A DNA stretch of 64,000 nucleotides from Mangrovimicrobium sp033283385 (GCA_033283385.1 JAWMQQ010000001.1:1-64000), one strand, 5' to 3'. Shown: positions 41,974-51,650, counted from the first letter of the stretch. A program made the numbers and translations. Notes: generated from the sequence alone by a model not told the origin.

Positions 41974-44208
41974 ATGCGACTCAAACCCACCCTCAATACG
42001 ATCCTGGCCGCGGGTATCGCCGCCAGCGCTTACAGCGGCACTGCCGCGAGCCAGGATGATCCCCAGCCGACGGGGCAGGGCGGTACCGCCCAGGCCAGCC
42101 AGGGCGTCCTGGAAACCGTGCTGGTCACCGCGCAGCGCCGCGAGGAGCGCCTGGTCGATGTGCCGATCTCGATCACCGCGCTGTCCTCGGACGAACTGCT
42201 GCGCTCTGGTATCAACTCGACACAGGACCTGGTACGCGTCACGCCGGGACTCGAGATGACCTACAACGGCGGCTTCCTGCAGCCGGCCATCCGCGGGGTT
42301 TCCTCGCAGGGCTCGAGCGCGGGCGACAGCTCCAACGTGGCCCTCTACCTGGACGGCGTCTACATGCCCTCGCAGCCCGGCCAGATGATGGACCTGCCGG
42401 ACGCGCAACAGGTGCAGGTATTGAAGGGCCCGCAGGGCACCCTGTACGGGCAGAACGCGACGGGCGGTGCGATCATCATCACCACGGTGTCGCCCAGCCT
42501 GGAGGAGTCCAGCGGCAAGCTCAGCGCCAGTTATGGCAACTACAATGACATCAACGTCAACGGCTACTACGCCACACCGCTCACCGATTCCCTGGCGGTG
42601 AGTGTCGCCGCGGCGAAGCAGGACCGCGACGGCTTCCGGGACGACCTGGTCTACGGCGGCGAGGACAAGGGGCTGCGCTCCTCCCTGGTCCGCGGCAAGC
42701 TGCTGTTCCAGCCCACCGACGACATCGCCCTGACCCTGTCGGGCTACAGCGCCGAGCGCAAGGACAGCAGCCCCTACAGCGGCCTGGCCTACAAGAATCA
42801 CTCGGTCGGCTACCTGGCGGCTGCCGCGCTCCCGCCCGGATCCTTCATCCCCTACCCGAACTGGGATGAGACGGCGACCAGTCGGCCCGTCGATACCGAC
42901 AACAGCACCTGGGGCACCAGCCTGCTCGCCGAGTTCGATTTCGACTTCGGCAAGCTGAGCAGCACCACGTCCTACACGGAATCCGATGTGCAAATGGACG
43001 TGGACGTGGACTACTCGTTTTTCCATATCGCCGACGTGACGGTCAAGCTCGAGCAGGACTTCTTCGTGCAGGAGCTCAACTTCGTCTCGGAGCAGTTCGG
43101 TGACTGGCAGTTCAGCGGCGGCCTGTTCTACATGACCGGCAGGGAGCGGTACGTCCCCAATACCTTCCGCTACGCCTTCAATCCCGGCCCCGCTCCGGCG
43201 GTCAGCGAGGCGGATGCGCTGCTGACGCCGGTGCAGTACACCTACGGGTATATCGACAAGGAGATCTACGCGGTCTACGCCGAGGCCAACTACGACCTGT
43301 CGGAGCGCTGGAAGCTGACGGTGGGCGGCCGCTACAGCGACGAGAAGCAGGACGTCAAGGCCAACTGGCCGGATACCACCTCGTCCGAGATCTTCGACTC
43401 GCCCTATAACACCGCCACCTTCGACCAGTTCACGCCCCGGGCGACGCTGACCTACGCCCTGTCCGACAGCGCCAACCTGTACGCCAGCTACGGCGAGGGC
43501 TTCAAGAGCGGCTACCTCAGCCTTGCCGCGGCCAACGAGCCGCCGGTGAAGCCGGAGGAACTCACTGCCTACGAGGTCGGTTACAAGGGCGATATCGGCA
43601 CCTCGCTCAGCCTGTCGGCGGCGCTGTACTACTACGAGTACAAGGACCTGCAGGTGGCGCGCTACGAGGCGCCGAACTACGTCTACGACAACGCCGCGAA
43701 GGCGTCCATGAAAGGCGCCGAGCTCAACGCGACCTGGATGCCGACTGACGGCCTGACCTTCATGGCGGGCATGTCCTACCTGGACGCCAGCTACGACTCC
43801 TTCCCCGGGGCAACGGCCTACCAGTGGTCGCCCGCCGGCGGCAATGCCACGGTGAACTTCGACGCCGGCGGCTCCGACCTGATCCGGGCGCCCGAATTTA
43901 CCGGCTTCCTCAACGCCAACTACGTTCTCGGCACCAGTCTCGGCGAGTTCGGGGCGTTCGCCTCGGCCTACTACAACGACGGCTACAACCTGGAGTTGAG
44001 CGGGGCGGTCGCGCAGGACTCCTACACCACGCTCGATGCCGAGCTGTCTTTCTCTCCCGCCGCCTTCCCCAGCGCCCGGGTGGTGCTGTGGGGACATAAC
44101 CTGACCGACCAGGACGTGCTGCAGAGCCTGCTGGAAACACCGTTCGCGAGCGGGGTTTCCTACGGTGCGCCGCGCACCTACGGCCTGCGGATCGATGTGG
44201 GCTTCTAA
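41974..44208 (+). CDS. TonB-dependent outer membrane receptor (744 aa)
   Basis: A signal peptide (LNTILAAGIAASAYSGTAAS) leads to a plug with LETVLVTAQRREERLVDVPI and VLKGPQGTLYGQNATGGAII, then a barrel ending with YGAPRTYGLRIDVGF. It belongs to the same broad type as the receptor at 22259 but is clearly divergent. ACGGAG at 41961-41966 is the ribosome binding site, and the ATG at 41974 gives the proper signal peptide; the codons before it overlap the amidohydrolase gene. A hairpin terminator follows. It probably imports the substrate of this island. Confidence 0.92.
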   Translation: MRLKPTLNTILAAGIAASAYSGTAASQDDPQPTGQGGTAQASQGVLETVLVTAQRREERLVDVPISITALSSDELLRSGINSTQDLVRVTPGLEMTYNGGFLQPAIRGVSSQGSSAGDSSNVALYLDGVYMPSQPGQMMDLPDAQQVQVLKGPQGTLYGQNATGGAIIITTVSPSLEESSGKLSASYGNYNDINVNGYYATPLTDSLAVSVAAAKQDRDGFRDDLVYGGEDKGLRSSLVRGKLLFQPTDDIALTLSGYSAERKDSSPYSGLAYKNHSVGYLAAAALPPGSFIPYPNWDETATSRPVDTDNSTWGTSLLAEFDFDFGKLSSTTSYTESDVQMDVDVDYSFFHIADVTVKLEQDFFVQELNFVSEQFGDWQFSGGLFYMTGRERYVPNTFRYAFNPGPAPAVSEADALLTPVQYTYGYIDKEIYAVYAEANYDLSERWKLTVGGRYSDEKQDVKANWPDTTSSEIFDSPYNTATFDQFTPRATLTYALSDSANLYASYGEGFKSGYLSLAAANEPPVKPEELTAYEVGYKGDIGTSLSLSAALYYYEYKDLQVARYEAPNYVYDNAAKASMKGAELNATWMPTDGLTFMAGMSYLDASYDSFPGATAYQWSPAGGNATVNFDAGGSDLIRAPEFTGFLNANYVLGTSLGEFGAFASAYYNDGYNLELSGAVAQDSYTTLDAELSFSPAAFPSARVVLWGHNLTDQDVLQSLLETPFASGVSYGAPRTYGLRIDVGF

Positions 44209-44222
44209 CGGTTCATCCAGGA

Positions 44223-44281
44223 CCCGCCACTTCTGGCGGGCTTCCGGGCCTGTTTCTCCGGTGGCAGGCCCGGCTTTTTTT
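44223..44281 (+). terminator. Rho-independent terminator (with a preceding hairpin)
   Basis: A first hairpin, CCCGCCA and TGGCGGG (44223-44240), is followed by CCGGGCCTG and CAGGCCCGG (44244-44273) and a run of eight T. It follows the TonB receptor gene by 15 bp and closes the dioxygenase-amidohydrolase-receptor unit. Confidence 0.92.
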
Positions 44282-44367
44282 GCCTGGAATCCTGTATCCC
44301 GACCCTGCCCCAGGCTCAACCCCCGCGGCATTTACCACCCCCGTTGCAACCTGACTCTGGAGTCGCC

Positions 44368-45147
44368 ATGACCTGGTCCGCCGCCCAACCCCCATCGGCC
44401 CTGCTCGACCTGGGTGGGAAAACCGCGCTGGTGACCGGTGCCGGTGCCGGCATCGGCCGCAGTATCGCGCTGGCACTGTCCGCCGCGGGCGCGCGTGTGG
44501 TCGCCGCCGATCGCGATGCGCAGCTGGCGAGAGAGACTGCCGAGCACATCGCTGGACACGGTGGCGAGGCCCTGCCGGTCGCGGCCGATGTCGCCGATAA
44601 GCTGGAAGCCGAGCGGGTGGTGGAGCTGGCGCTGGAGCGTTTCCAGCGCATCGACATCCTCGTCAACAATGCCGGTATCTACCCGCCTGCGGGGGTGTTG
44701 CCGGACATCGACCTGGCGGTCTTCCAGCGCACCCTGCAGGTCAACCTGGAGGGCGCGCTGAATTATCTCTGCGCGGCGGGCAGGCATATGGAGGCGGGCG
44801 CCTGTATCGTCAACGTGTCTTCCAACGTGTCACTGCGTCCCGCCGGGCCGGGGATCGCGCACTACAGCGCTTCCAAGGCCGCGGTCAACGCGCTCACCCG
44901 CTCGGCCGCCGTCGATCTCGGCCCCCGGGGAATACGCGTCAATGCGGTGCTGCCGGGTATCGTGGCCACCGAGGGCACCCGGGCCATGGCCGGCAAGTAC
45001 GACAGCTTTGCCGAGCGCACACCCTCGGGCCGGATAGGCAGGCCTGAGGATATCTCGCAAGTGGTGTTGTTCCTCGCCTCGCCGCTGTCGGAGTTCGTCA
45101 ACGGGCAGTGCCTGGCGGTGGACGGCGGAGCCAGCAGCGTCGGCTGA
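44368..45147 (+). CDS. Short-chain dehydrogenase/reductase (259 aa)
   Basis: Classical SDR with cofactor loop LVTGAGAGIGRSIALAL, aspartate after the second strand (VVAADRDAQL, suggesting NAD), NNAGIYPPAG, catalytic serine region VNVSSNVSL and HYSASKAAV (Tyr-x-x-x-Lys). The C-terminus FVNGQCLAVDGGASS is standard. GGAG at 44359-44362 is the ribosome binding site. It stands alone after the terminator, before the AT-rich control region of the monooxygenase gene. It may oxidise the alcohol that the Baeyer-Villiger enzyme then uses as ketone. Confidence 0.92.
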   Translation: MTWSAAQPPSALLDLGGKTALVTGAGAGIGRSIALALSAAGARVVAADRDAQLARETAEHIAGHGGEALPVAADVADKLEAERVVELALERFQRIDILVNNAGIYPPAGVLPDIDLAVFQRTLQVNLEGALNYLCAAGRHMEAGACIVNVSSNVSLRPAGPGIAHYSASKAAVNALTRSAAVDLGPRGIRVNAVLPGIVATEGTRAMAGKYDSFAERTPSGRIGRPEDISQVVLFLASPLSEFVNGQCLAVDGGASSVG

Positions 45148-45428
45148 CGCGACACTTCCCCGATACGCCGGTTCCGGCGTGTTTCTCTTATAACTGACAT
45201 ATATTTAATTAATAAGATATGTCCATGGCCTGTGTCATCTATGTTTTAAGCTTTCAAATGAAGGTTAAAAAATTATATTGCGCCAAATCAAGAAATTCGT
45301 CATTCTCTAATAAATGACTATACGTCAGTTATTAAATGTTCCATATTGATCCCTGAGCCCGGGTGGAAGCCCGTGCGACTACCAATAACAGGATAACCAG
45401 GCAGCTTTCGACGCGGAGTGGCAGAACG
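45148..45428. promoter_or_regulatory. AT-rich control region before the monooxygenase gene
   Basis: Positions 45185-45345 are far richer in A and T than anything around them. Two inverted repeats are nested: GACATAT (45196-45202) with ATATGTC (45217-45223), and ATAACTGAC (45190-45198) with GTCAGTTAT (45324-45332). The second pair encloses nearly the whole AT-rich stretch. This looks like a promoter with regulator sites; no small gene fits it. Confidence 0.65.
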
Positions 45429-47384
45429 ATGAACTACGACCTGAACGAGCAACTGACCAGGGCTGCGGCGGACCCCGCCGCACTGCGCAACAACGTGGCC
45501 GGAGCGCACATCGTGCCGCTGCTGATGAGTTACGTGCACCTGACCGGTGACGAGCAGTACCTGGAAAAGATACGCCCCTACGTCCACGGCGGCTGGGATT
45601 ACCAGCAGGACATCCCCGGGGATCTCCAGGACGAGATCAGGGTGGCGCTGGTGGCGGCCATCGAGCGCCTCGCAGGCGAAGGCACCGCCGTGCACCACGA
45701 TCCCTCCACCGAGGAACTGAAGGCGATGATGAACGCCGCCTGCGGCGCCGAGGTGCCGGATATGTACCTGCCGATCTTTTTCGAGGAGACCTGCTTCGGC
45801 GGCAGGGATTACCGCGCCGTGAGCTGGCGCAAGGACGTACCCCCCACCCGCAAACAGCACTTCAACGTGGTGATCGCGGGGGCGGGTTTTTCCGGCCTGG
45901 TCATGGGTGTGCGCCTGAAGCAGGCCGGCATTCCCTTTACCATCATCGAGAAAAACGACAACCTCGGCGGGACCTGGTACGAGAACACTTATCCCGGCAT
46001 CGGCGTGGACACGCCCTGCCACTTCTACTCGTTCTCGCTGATGCCCAACCCGGACTGGCCGGACTTCTTCAGCAAGGGCGCGGAGATCCAGGCCTACCTG
46101 GAGCGCATCGCGGACGAATTCGGCATTCGCGAGCACATCCGCTTCAACGAGGAGATCGCCAGCGCGGAATACGATGAGGAATCCTGCACCTGGTCCGTGA
46201 GCACGAAGAAGCGCGACGATTCCACCGACGTGCACGAAGCCAGTGCTTTTATCAGCGCGGTGGGCGCACTCAATCGCCCGGCCATCCCCAGATTCCCGGG
46301 GCTGGACAGCTTCCGGGGACCGATGTTCCACACCGCCCGCTGGGATCACAGCGTCGACCTGACGGGCAAGAAGGTGGTGATGATCGGCACCGGTGCGACC
46401 GGCATCCAGGTCGGCCCGGCCATCGTCGACAAGGTCGGCTCACTGACCATCGTGCAGCGCTCCAGGCACTGGGTGATCAAGCACCCCATGTACCACGAGC
46501 ACGTCCCCGAGGCGGTGACCTGGGCCACCCGGAACATTCCCTACTACCAGGACTGGTTCCGTTTCGGTCTGTTCTGGGCGGCCTCGGACGGCTTCTACGA
46601 CACCCTGAAGATCGATCCCGAGTGGAGCGATCCGCAGCACTCGCTGAACGCGGAAAACGCGAAGATGCGCGAGGAACTCATCGCCTACGCGAAGTCCGAG
46701 GTCGGCGATCGCACCGATATCCTGGAAAAGACCATCCCGGAATATCCGCCCTTCGGCAAGCGCATGCTGCGGGACAATAACTGGTACAAGATGCTGTGCC
46801 GGCCGAACGTCGAACTCCTCAACGCCGGCGTCGAGCGCATCGAGCCCGATGGGGTGGTCGTCGAGGGGCGCAAGATCGAGGCGGATGTCATCGTGCTGGC
46901 GACCGGCTTCGAGGCGCACCGCATGCTGGGCCCGATGGAAATTGCCGGTCGCGACGGCGTCACCGTTCGCGAGCGGTGGGGCGACGAGGATCCCCGGGCT
47001 TACCTCGGTATCACGGTTCCCGACTTCCCGAATTTCTTCGTCCTGTACGGCCCCAATACCAACCTGGCCCACGGCGGCAGCGCGTTCTTCCACAGCGAGT
47101 GCCAGGTGCGCTACGTCTGCGAGGCGCTGCGCGAGATGCTGGAAAACAGCTGGGACGAACTGGAGGTCCGGCGTGAGCCCTACGAGGCGTACAACGCACG
47201 GGTCGACGAGGAGCACAGGCACCTGGTCTGGTCGCACCCCGGCGTCACCAGCTGGTACAAGAACAGCGCGGGGCGGGTCATTCTCAATTCCCCCTGGCGA
47301 CTCGCCGTCTACCGGCAGTTCACCGCGGACATCGACCTGTCCGATTACCACTGCCGCCGCGCCCGGATGAGCGAGGCGGGCTGA
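45429..47384 (+). CDS. Baeyer-Villiger monooxygenase with N-terminal extension (651 aa)
   Basis: A flavoprotein that converts ketones to esters or lactones with NADPH and oxygen. The FAD loop is NVVIAGAGFSGLVMG (residues 147-160), then NLGGTWYENTYPGIG, the fingerprint FRGPMFHTARWDHS (F-x-G-x-x-x-H-x-x-x-W-D) and the second nucleotide loop VVMIGTGATGIQVGP. About 140 residues precede the FAD domain, as in 4-hydroxyacetophenone monooxygenase; simple cyclohexanone-type enzymes lack them. The frame opens 22 codons earlier; the ATG at 45429 has a nearby purine-rich leader. The Rieske oxygenase gene follows 58 bp later. Confidence 0.92.
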   Translation: MNYDLNEQLTRAAADPAALRNNVAGAHIVPLLMSYVHLTGDEQYLEKIRPYVHGGWDYQQDIPGDLQDEIRVALVAAIERLAGEGTAVHHDPSTEELKAMMNAACGAEVPDMYLPIFFEETCFGGRDYRAVSWRKDVPPTRKQHFNVVIAGAGFSGLVMGVRLKQAGIPFTIIEKNDNLGGTWYENTYPGIGVDTPCHFYSFSLMPNPDWPDFFSKGAEIQAYLERIADEFGIREHIRFNEEIASAEYDEESCTWSVSTKKRDDSTDVHEASAFISAVGALNRPAIPRFPGLDSFRGPMFHTARWDHSVDLTGKKVVMIGTGATGIQVGPAIVDKVGSLTIVQRSRHWVIKHPMYHEHVPEAVTWATRNIPYYQDWFRFGLFWAASDGFYDTLKIDPEWSDPQHSLNAENAKMREELIAYAKSEVGDRTDILEKTIPEYPPFGKRMLRDNNWYKMLCRPNVELLNAGVERIEPDGVVVEGRKIEADVIVLATGFEAHRMLGPMEIAGRDGVTVRERWGDEDPRAYLGITVPDFPNFFVLYGPNTNLAHGGSAFFHSECQVRYVCEALREMLENSWDELEVRREPYEAYNARVDEEHRHLVWSHPGVTSWYKNSAGRVILNSPWRLAVYRQFTADIDLSDYHCRRARMSEAG

Positions 47385-47442
47385 GTCGGGCCGCCGGGAC
47401 TGCACCCGGCGGCATTTCCGTTACTGCCTGGGAGACTCACAC

Positions 47443-48864
47443 ATGACACAGATACTGAATGCCGACATGCAGGACCTGCCGCTGGACGCGGCGCAGCGCG
47501 AGGCGCTGGAAGGCGTCCCGCACTGCATCACGGACCCGGAACGGATTCCCTGCAAGCGCTACTACGACGAGGCGTTCTTCGAGTGGGAACGGGAACACCT
47601 GTGGTCGCGGACCTGGCAGATGGCCTGCCGCCTGGAGGAGATTCCCGCGCCGGGCGATTACACGGTGTACGACATACTCGACAGGTCGGTGATCGTCATC
47701 AATACCGCCGGGGGCATCCGGGCCTTCCACAACGCCTGCCGCCATCGCGGCGTAAAACTGGCGAGCGGGCCCTCGCGCCTGGGGCCGGAGGGCTTCGTGT
47801 GCCCCTTCCACGGCTGGCAGTTCGACGCCAGCGGTGAATGCACCTTCGTCTACGGCCGCAATATCTTCTCTGAAGACGTTCTCGCGCCCGCGGAAATCAA
47901 CCTGGCGCCGGTGCGCGTCGAGCTGTGGGCGGGCTGCGCCTTCATCAACTTCGACGACGACGCGCCCGCACTACGCGAATGCCTCGGGCCCGTGGCGCAG
48001 CGCATGGACGCCCGCCACGCCGACAAGCTGAGGATGGAGTGGTGGTGCGGCACCGTATTGCCCACCAACTGGAAGCTGGCGATGGAGGCCTTCCAGGAGG
48101 GCTACCACGTCATGCAGACCCACCCGCAGCTGTTCGATCTCACCCACAGGGCCAGCCTGCCCTACGGCCCGCGGGCGGATGGCCTGCCAGTGAACGAGGA
48201 CCTGGAGCCCGCCGAGGTGGTGAACCTCGGCATCGACTTCCTCAGCCGCCTGGGCGCCGGCATGGACGGCATGGTGCACAGTAGCGAGTTGGAAGTGATC
48301 GAGAAACTGCGCAACATGGAGCCTCCCGCGGATGCGGACCTGGCGCAGCAGATGCTCTACGGCAGCGCCTACGCCGCCGTCGCCGAGGACGCACTGGCTC
48401 GCGGCGTGCCCATGTTCGATATCCTCAAGGCGGTGCAGGAGCACCCGTTCAGCCCGGTGGAATTCATGTTTCCGCACTTCTTCCTGCTGCCGATGGTGGG
48501 GGCCATGTCCTCCTACCGCATCCGGCCGCTCACCGCCGAGACCTGCCTGTTCGAGATCTGGTCGCTGGTGATCCCGCCGGAGGGCGAGCAGCGCGAGACG
48601 CCGGAAGAGCCCACCATGATTCCCTACGACTCGGACCAGTTTCCCGAGATACCGCGGCAGGATTACGCCAACCTGCCAATCCAGCAACTGGGGCTGCATA
48701 ACATGGAGTTCATGCGCATCGCCCGTGACGGCGAGGGCATGATCAGCAATTACCAGCGCCTGATCGACGGCTACCTCGCTGGGCTGGACGGAAATACCCT
48801 TGCGAAGGGCTCGCAAGTCGTCAACAGCGGGTTCAACGCCACCATCCTGGATATCGGGTTCTAG
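47443..48864 (+). CDS. Rieske ring-hydroxylating oxygenase alpha subunit (473 aa)
   Basis: An aromatic-ring oxygenase large subunit. The Rieske cluster ligands are in NACRHRGVKL and CPFHGWQFD; the mononuclear iron site is in LAMEAFQEGYHVMQTHPQ (H-x4-H) with the later aspartate. No beta subunit, ferredoxin or reductase gene is adjacent, so it belongs to the alpha-only type or borrows electron carriers from elsewhere. It follows the Baeyer-Villiger gene on the same strand and meets the regulator gene tail to tail six bases later. Confidence 0.92.
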   Translation: MTQILNADMQDLPLDAAQREALEGVPHCITDPERIPCKRYYDEAFFEWEREHLWSRTWQMACRLEEIPAPGDYTVYDILDRSVIVINTAGGIRAFHNACRHRGVKLASGPSRLGPEGFVCPFHGWQFDASGECTFVYGRNIFSEDVLAPAEINLAPVRVELWAGCAFINFDDDAPALRECLGPVAQRMDARHADKLRMEWWCGTVLPTNWKLAMEAFQEGYHVMQTHPQLFDLTHRASLPYGPRADGLPVNEDLEPAEVVNLGIDFLSRLGAGMDGMVHSSELEVIEKLRNMEPPADADLAQQMLYGSAYAAVAEDALARGVPMFDILKAVQEHPFSPVEFMFPHFFLLPMVGAMSSYRIRPLTAETCLFEIWSLVIPPEGEQRETPEEPTMIPYDSDQFPEIPRQDYANLPIQQLGLHNMEFMRIARDGEGMISNYQRLIDGYLAGLDGNTLAKGSQVVNSGFNATILDIGF

Positions 48865-48870
48865 CGGCCG

Positions 48871-49980
48871 CTACAGCCGCAACTCGCTGGTGGCCTGCAT
48901 GATGTGGCTGATCAGCTGGTGCTGCTTGTGCACCCCGGTCTTGGCGAAGATTGCCGCCAGCTGGGCCCGCACCGTCGAGCGCGAGCGGCCCAGGGCCTCG
49001 GCCGCCTCGACCAGGGTGTCGCCCTGCACCAGTCGCTCCGCGAGCAGCGCCTCGGCGGGTGTCAGCTCGAGCAATTGCACCAGTTGCTCCGGGGTGATCG
49101 CGGCTTTCTGGCGTGAGTTCCTGATCAGTACGGAAATCGTGTCCGACTGGTCGTCGCGGAATTCCTGGGGTATCTCGTTTCTCTGCAGCGTCAACAGCCA
49201 GCTGTAATCGCCGTCGCTGGCGTTGACGCGAAAACTGTATTCTTGCTCCGCGCTCGAATCGTTTCCCAGCAGGCGCAGCCCTTCGGCAAGTTTTTCCGAG
49301 TCCTTCTGGCTAGCGAAGCGCAGCCTGCCCCCCTGCGCATACAGGTCCTTCTTCGTTTGCAGGATGGAGTCCGCGGCGGGGTTGACGGCCACTACCTGGC
49401 GATCGCGCCGCAGGACGACGATACCCAGCCCCAGCCTTGTCGATGTCTCGTCGGAAATGCAGATTTGCTGTTGCTGCTGAACCAGTCGCGCATAGATGCC
49501 GGTGGCGATGTTCAGGTGGGGCAGCAGCTTCTCCATGGCCGCCACCTCCGCATCGCCGAAGGGCTCAGAGCCCTGCGAGCGCAGGATGCGGAAGCGAAAG
49601 CACATGCCGGAGGATTCGTGGGTCAGGTTCAGCGCCAGGATATCGATGGTGCCCAGCCGCTGGTTGTACTCGTAGTGACGCCGGTGCTTCTTCCTGAATT
49701 CCTCCTCCGGCATCATCCGGCTGAGGATATAGGTCTGCTGGTCGGGCAGGTGCAGGAAGGGGGAGTCGTGAAACGCCTCGATCATCAGCGAGGAGCCGGT
49801 GAGGCCGCGGGTTTCCGAAACCACGATGCCGGCGTCGCCCCGGTTGGGGGTGCGCAGCAACAGCGCGCAGCTGCGGCACTCGAAATAGTCCTCGAGAATC
49901 TTCAGGAACGATTCCCAGGGCGGTGTCTCGACAAGGCTCCGGTATAGCTCCTGCACCACCTGATCCAGACTGGCTGACAT
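48871..49980 (-). CDS. LuxR-type transcriptional regulator (369 aa)
   Basis: The C-terminal 60 residues form a LuxR/FixJ helix-turn-helix: LLELTPAEALLAERLVQGDT, EAAEALGRSRSTVRAQLAAI and FAKTGVHKQHQLISHIM. The preceding 290 residues are a sensor part with a PAS-like middle region (GIVVLRRDRQVVAVNPAAD). It lacks a phosphorylatable receiver domain. The longest frame starts at 50100, but the ATG at 49980 gives the natural beginning (MSASLDQVVQELYRSLVE). Placed between the two Rieske genes, it is the best candidate to control this island. Confidence 0.88.
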   Translation of the reverse strand: MSASLDQVVQELYRSLVETPPWESFLKILEDYFECRSCALLLRTPNRGDAGIVVSETRGLTGSSLMIEAFHDSPFLHLPDQQTYILSRMMPEEEFRKKHRRHYEYNQRLGTIDILALNLTHESSGMCFRFRILRSQGSEPFGDAEVAAMEKLLPHLNIATGIYARLVQQQQQICISDETSTRLGLGIVVLRRDRQVVAVNPAADSILQTKKDLYAQGGRLRFASQKDSEKLAEGLRLLGNDSSAEQEYSFRVNASDGDYSWLLTLQRNEIPQEFRDDQSDTISVLIRNSRQKAAITPEQLVQLLELTPAEALLAERLVQGDTLVEAAEALGRSRSTVRAQLAAIFAKTGVHKQHQLISHIMQATSELRL

Positions 49981-50164
49981 TGCAAAGTCCCCCGGTTCCC
50001 CGCGCCGGAGATGGCGGCGGGCGATCCCGGCGCGCTCGCGCTGTTGCACATGGCGGCGGGTTCGTGGTGGAGACTTTACTATTTCATCAAGCTGGCGCAA
50101 GGAAAACTGCCCGGCGGGCGGGCGGGCCGGTGCGGGCCCGCGGAACGAGGCCCGGGGGACCCGC

Positions 50165-51508
50165 TTACCGGTTAAGCGGCTCGGGGCCGCCGTAACCCAT
50201 GTACCCGGCGAGCGCCCTGCGGAAATTGATGATCGAGAGTTCCCAGAATGGGTTGGGCTTGATCGAGGCCAACCCGTCGGACTTCAGGCCCTTTTGCACG
50301 TAGGGCATGTTGCCGAAATCCTGGGCGAGCAGCAGTCCCCAGCGCTCGGCGGTGAACTCCGACTCGTACTGGTTCTCGACCCGGGGCTCCTCTCCCTCCG
50401 GGAAGCGTTCGAGATTGAACACCTCGAAGATGCAGCTGTCCGGGTCGTAGCCGTCGGGGCGGACCCGGAAGCCGAGGCAAAATGTGGCGTTGGGGAGAAT
50501 GATGGTATTGGGGAAGATATTCCAGTTGATCCCCGCCAGCAGGTATTTCTCGGGGTCGATCTCCGGCCATTCGACGCCGCGCTCGCGGTCGATCTCCCGG
50601 GCGATTCCCATCACGGTCATGCTCACTTCCACGGCCGTGGCGGTCGGCGGCAGCGTGTCCCGGGCCCGCTGGGCGGCCTCGATGATCGTGTCCGTGGTGT
50701 TGGCGTTGCAGACCTCTTTCATCTGCTGCGCAACGCCCAGGGCGACCTCCCTGGGGTCGACCTCTTGTTTGTCGCCGATATTGGTGCCGATGCCGCCGCT
50801 GCCGCCCAGGTGCCCGAGGTTGCTGTGCCGGCCCTGGGCGCCGCTCCACACCACGGAACCGCCGCCCCAGCGCGACAGCATGGGGTGGGTGGTGCGGGCG
50901 TGGTAGCCCTCGTTGAACGCCTCGATGGCCACCTTCCAGTTGCAGGCCACGCGGGTCCACTTGCGCCACTTGTAGCGCATTTTGCCCACCTGGAACTGGT
51001 CCAGGTAAAACGGCACCGTCTCCAGGTAGGTTTCCAGCGGCTCGCAGTCCGGATCGAAATTGATGAAGACGAAGCCGCCCCAGCGGCCGACATTGACCCG
51101 CGGCAGGCGGACATCCTCGTCCTTCAGCGCATCACCCCAGTCATCCCGGTCGTAGATATTGGCGATCTCGCCGTCCAGGTTCCATTGCCAGCCGTGGTAC
51201 TTGCAGTGGAAGCGGCCGGCGTGCCCGCAGCCCTCGGTCAGCTGGCGGCCGCGGTGCTGGCACACGTTGTGGTAGGCGGAAATGGTGTCTTCGTCCGAGC
51301 GCACGACGATGATCGATTGGTCGAGGATGTCGTAGGTGTAGTAGTTGCCGACGCGGGGAATTTCCTCCTCCCTGTAGGCGACCTGCCAGGTCTTTTTCCA
51401 GAGGCGTTCCTTTTCATCCCTGGCATGGGTTTCCGAGATGTAGGCGTCAACCGGCAGTGTCACCAGTCTTTCGATGTCGTCGGTCAGTAGAGGCTGCTTG
51501 GAATTCAT
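50165..51508 (-). CDS. Rieske ring-hydroxylating oxygenase alpha subunit (447 aa)
   Basis: A second oxygenase large subunit, clearly different from the one at 47443. Rieske ligands are in NVCQHRGRQL and CKYHGWQWNLD, and the mononuclear iron site is in VAIEAFNEGYHARTTHPM. Again there is no beta subunit or electron-transfer gene nearby. The frame can start with GTG at 51529 or ATG at 51508; the latter has GGAG 12 bp upstream and gives the usual N-terminus. The 28-bp element shared with the dioxygenase gene lies about 143 bp upstream. Confidence 0.92.
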   Translation of the reverse strand: MNSKQPLLTDDIERLVTLPVDAYISETHARDEKERLWKKTWQVAYREEEIPRVGNYYTYDILDQSIIVVRSDEDTISAYHNVCQHRGRQLTEGCGHAGRFHCKYHGWQWNLDGEIANIYDRDDWGDALKDEDVRLPRVNVGRWGGFVFINFDPDCEPLETYLETVPFYLDQFQVGKMRYKWRKWTRVACNWKVAIEAFNEGYHARTTHPMLSRWGGGSVVWSGAQGRHSNLGHLGGSGGIGTNIGDKQEVDPREVALGVAQQMKEVCNANTTDTIIEAAQRARDTLPPTATAVEVSMTVMGIAREIDRERGVEWPEIDPEKYLLAGINWNIFPNTIILPNATFCLGFRVRPDGYDPDSCIFEVFNLERFPEGEEPRVENQYESEFTAERWGLLLAQDFGNMPYVQKGLKSDGLASIKPNPFWELSIINFRRALAGYMGYGGPEPLNR

Positions 51509-51650
51509 CTGGACCAGCTCCGCGATCACGTTATTTTTACTGTGCAGAATTGCGCGTTCCAGCCAGTTTCGCGAGGCGGGCAGGCTCGTACCTGGTGTCG
51601 CCGCTTCGCGTCACGCTGGACTTGGTAGTGTATTTTCAGGAATCAGGATG

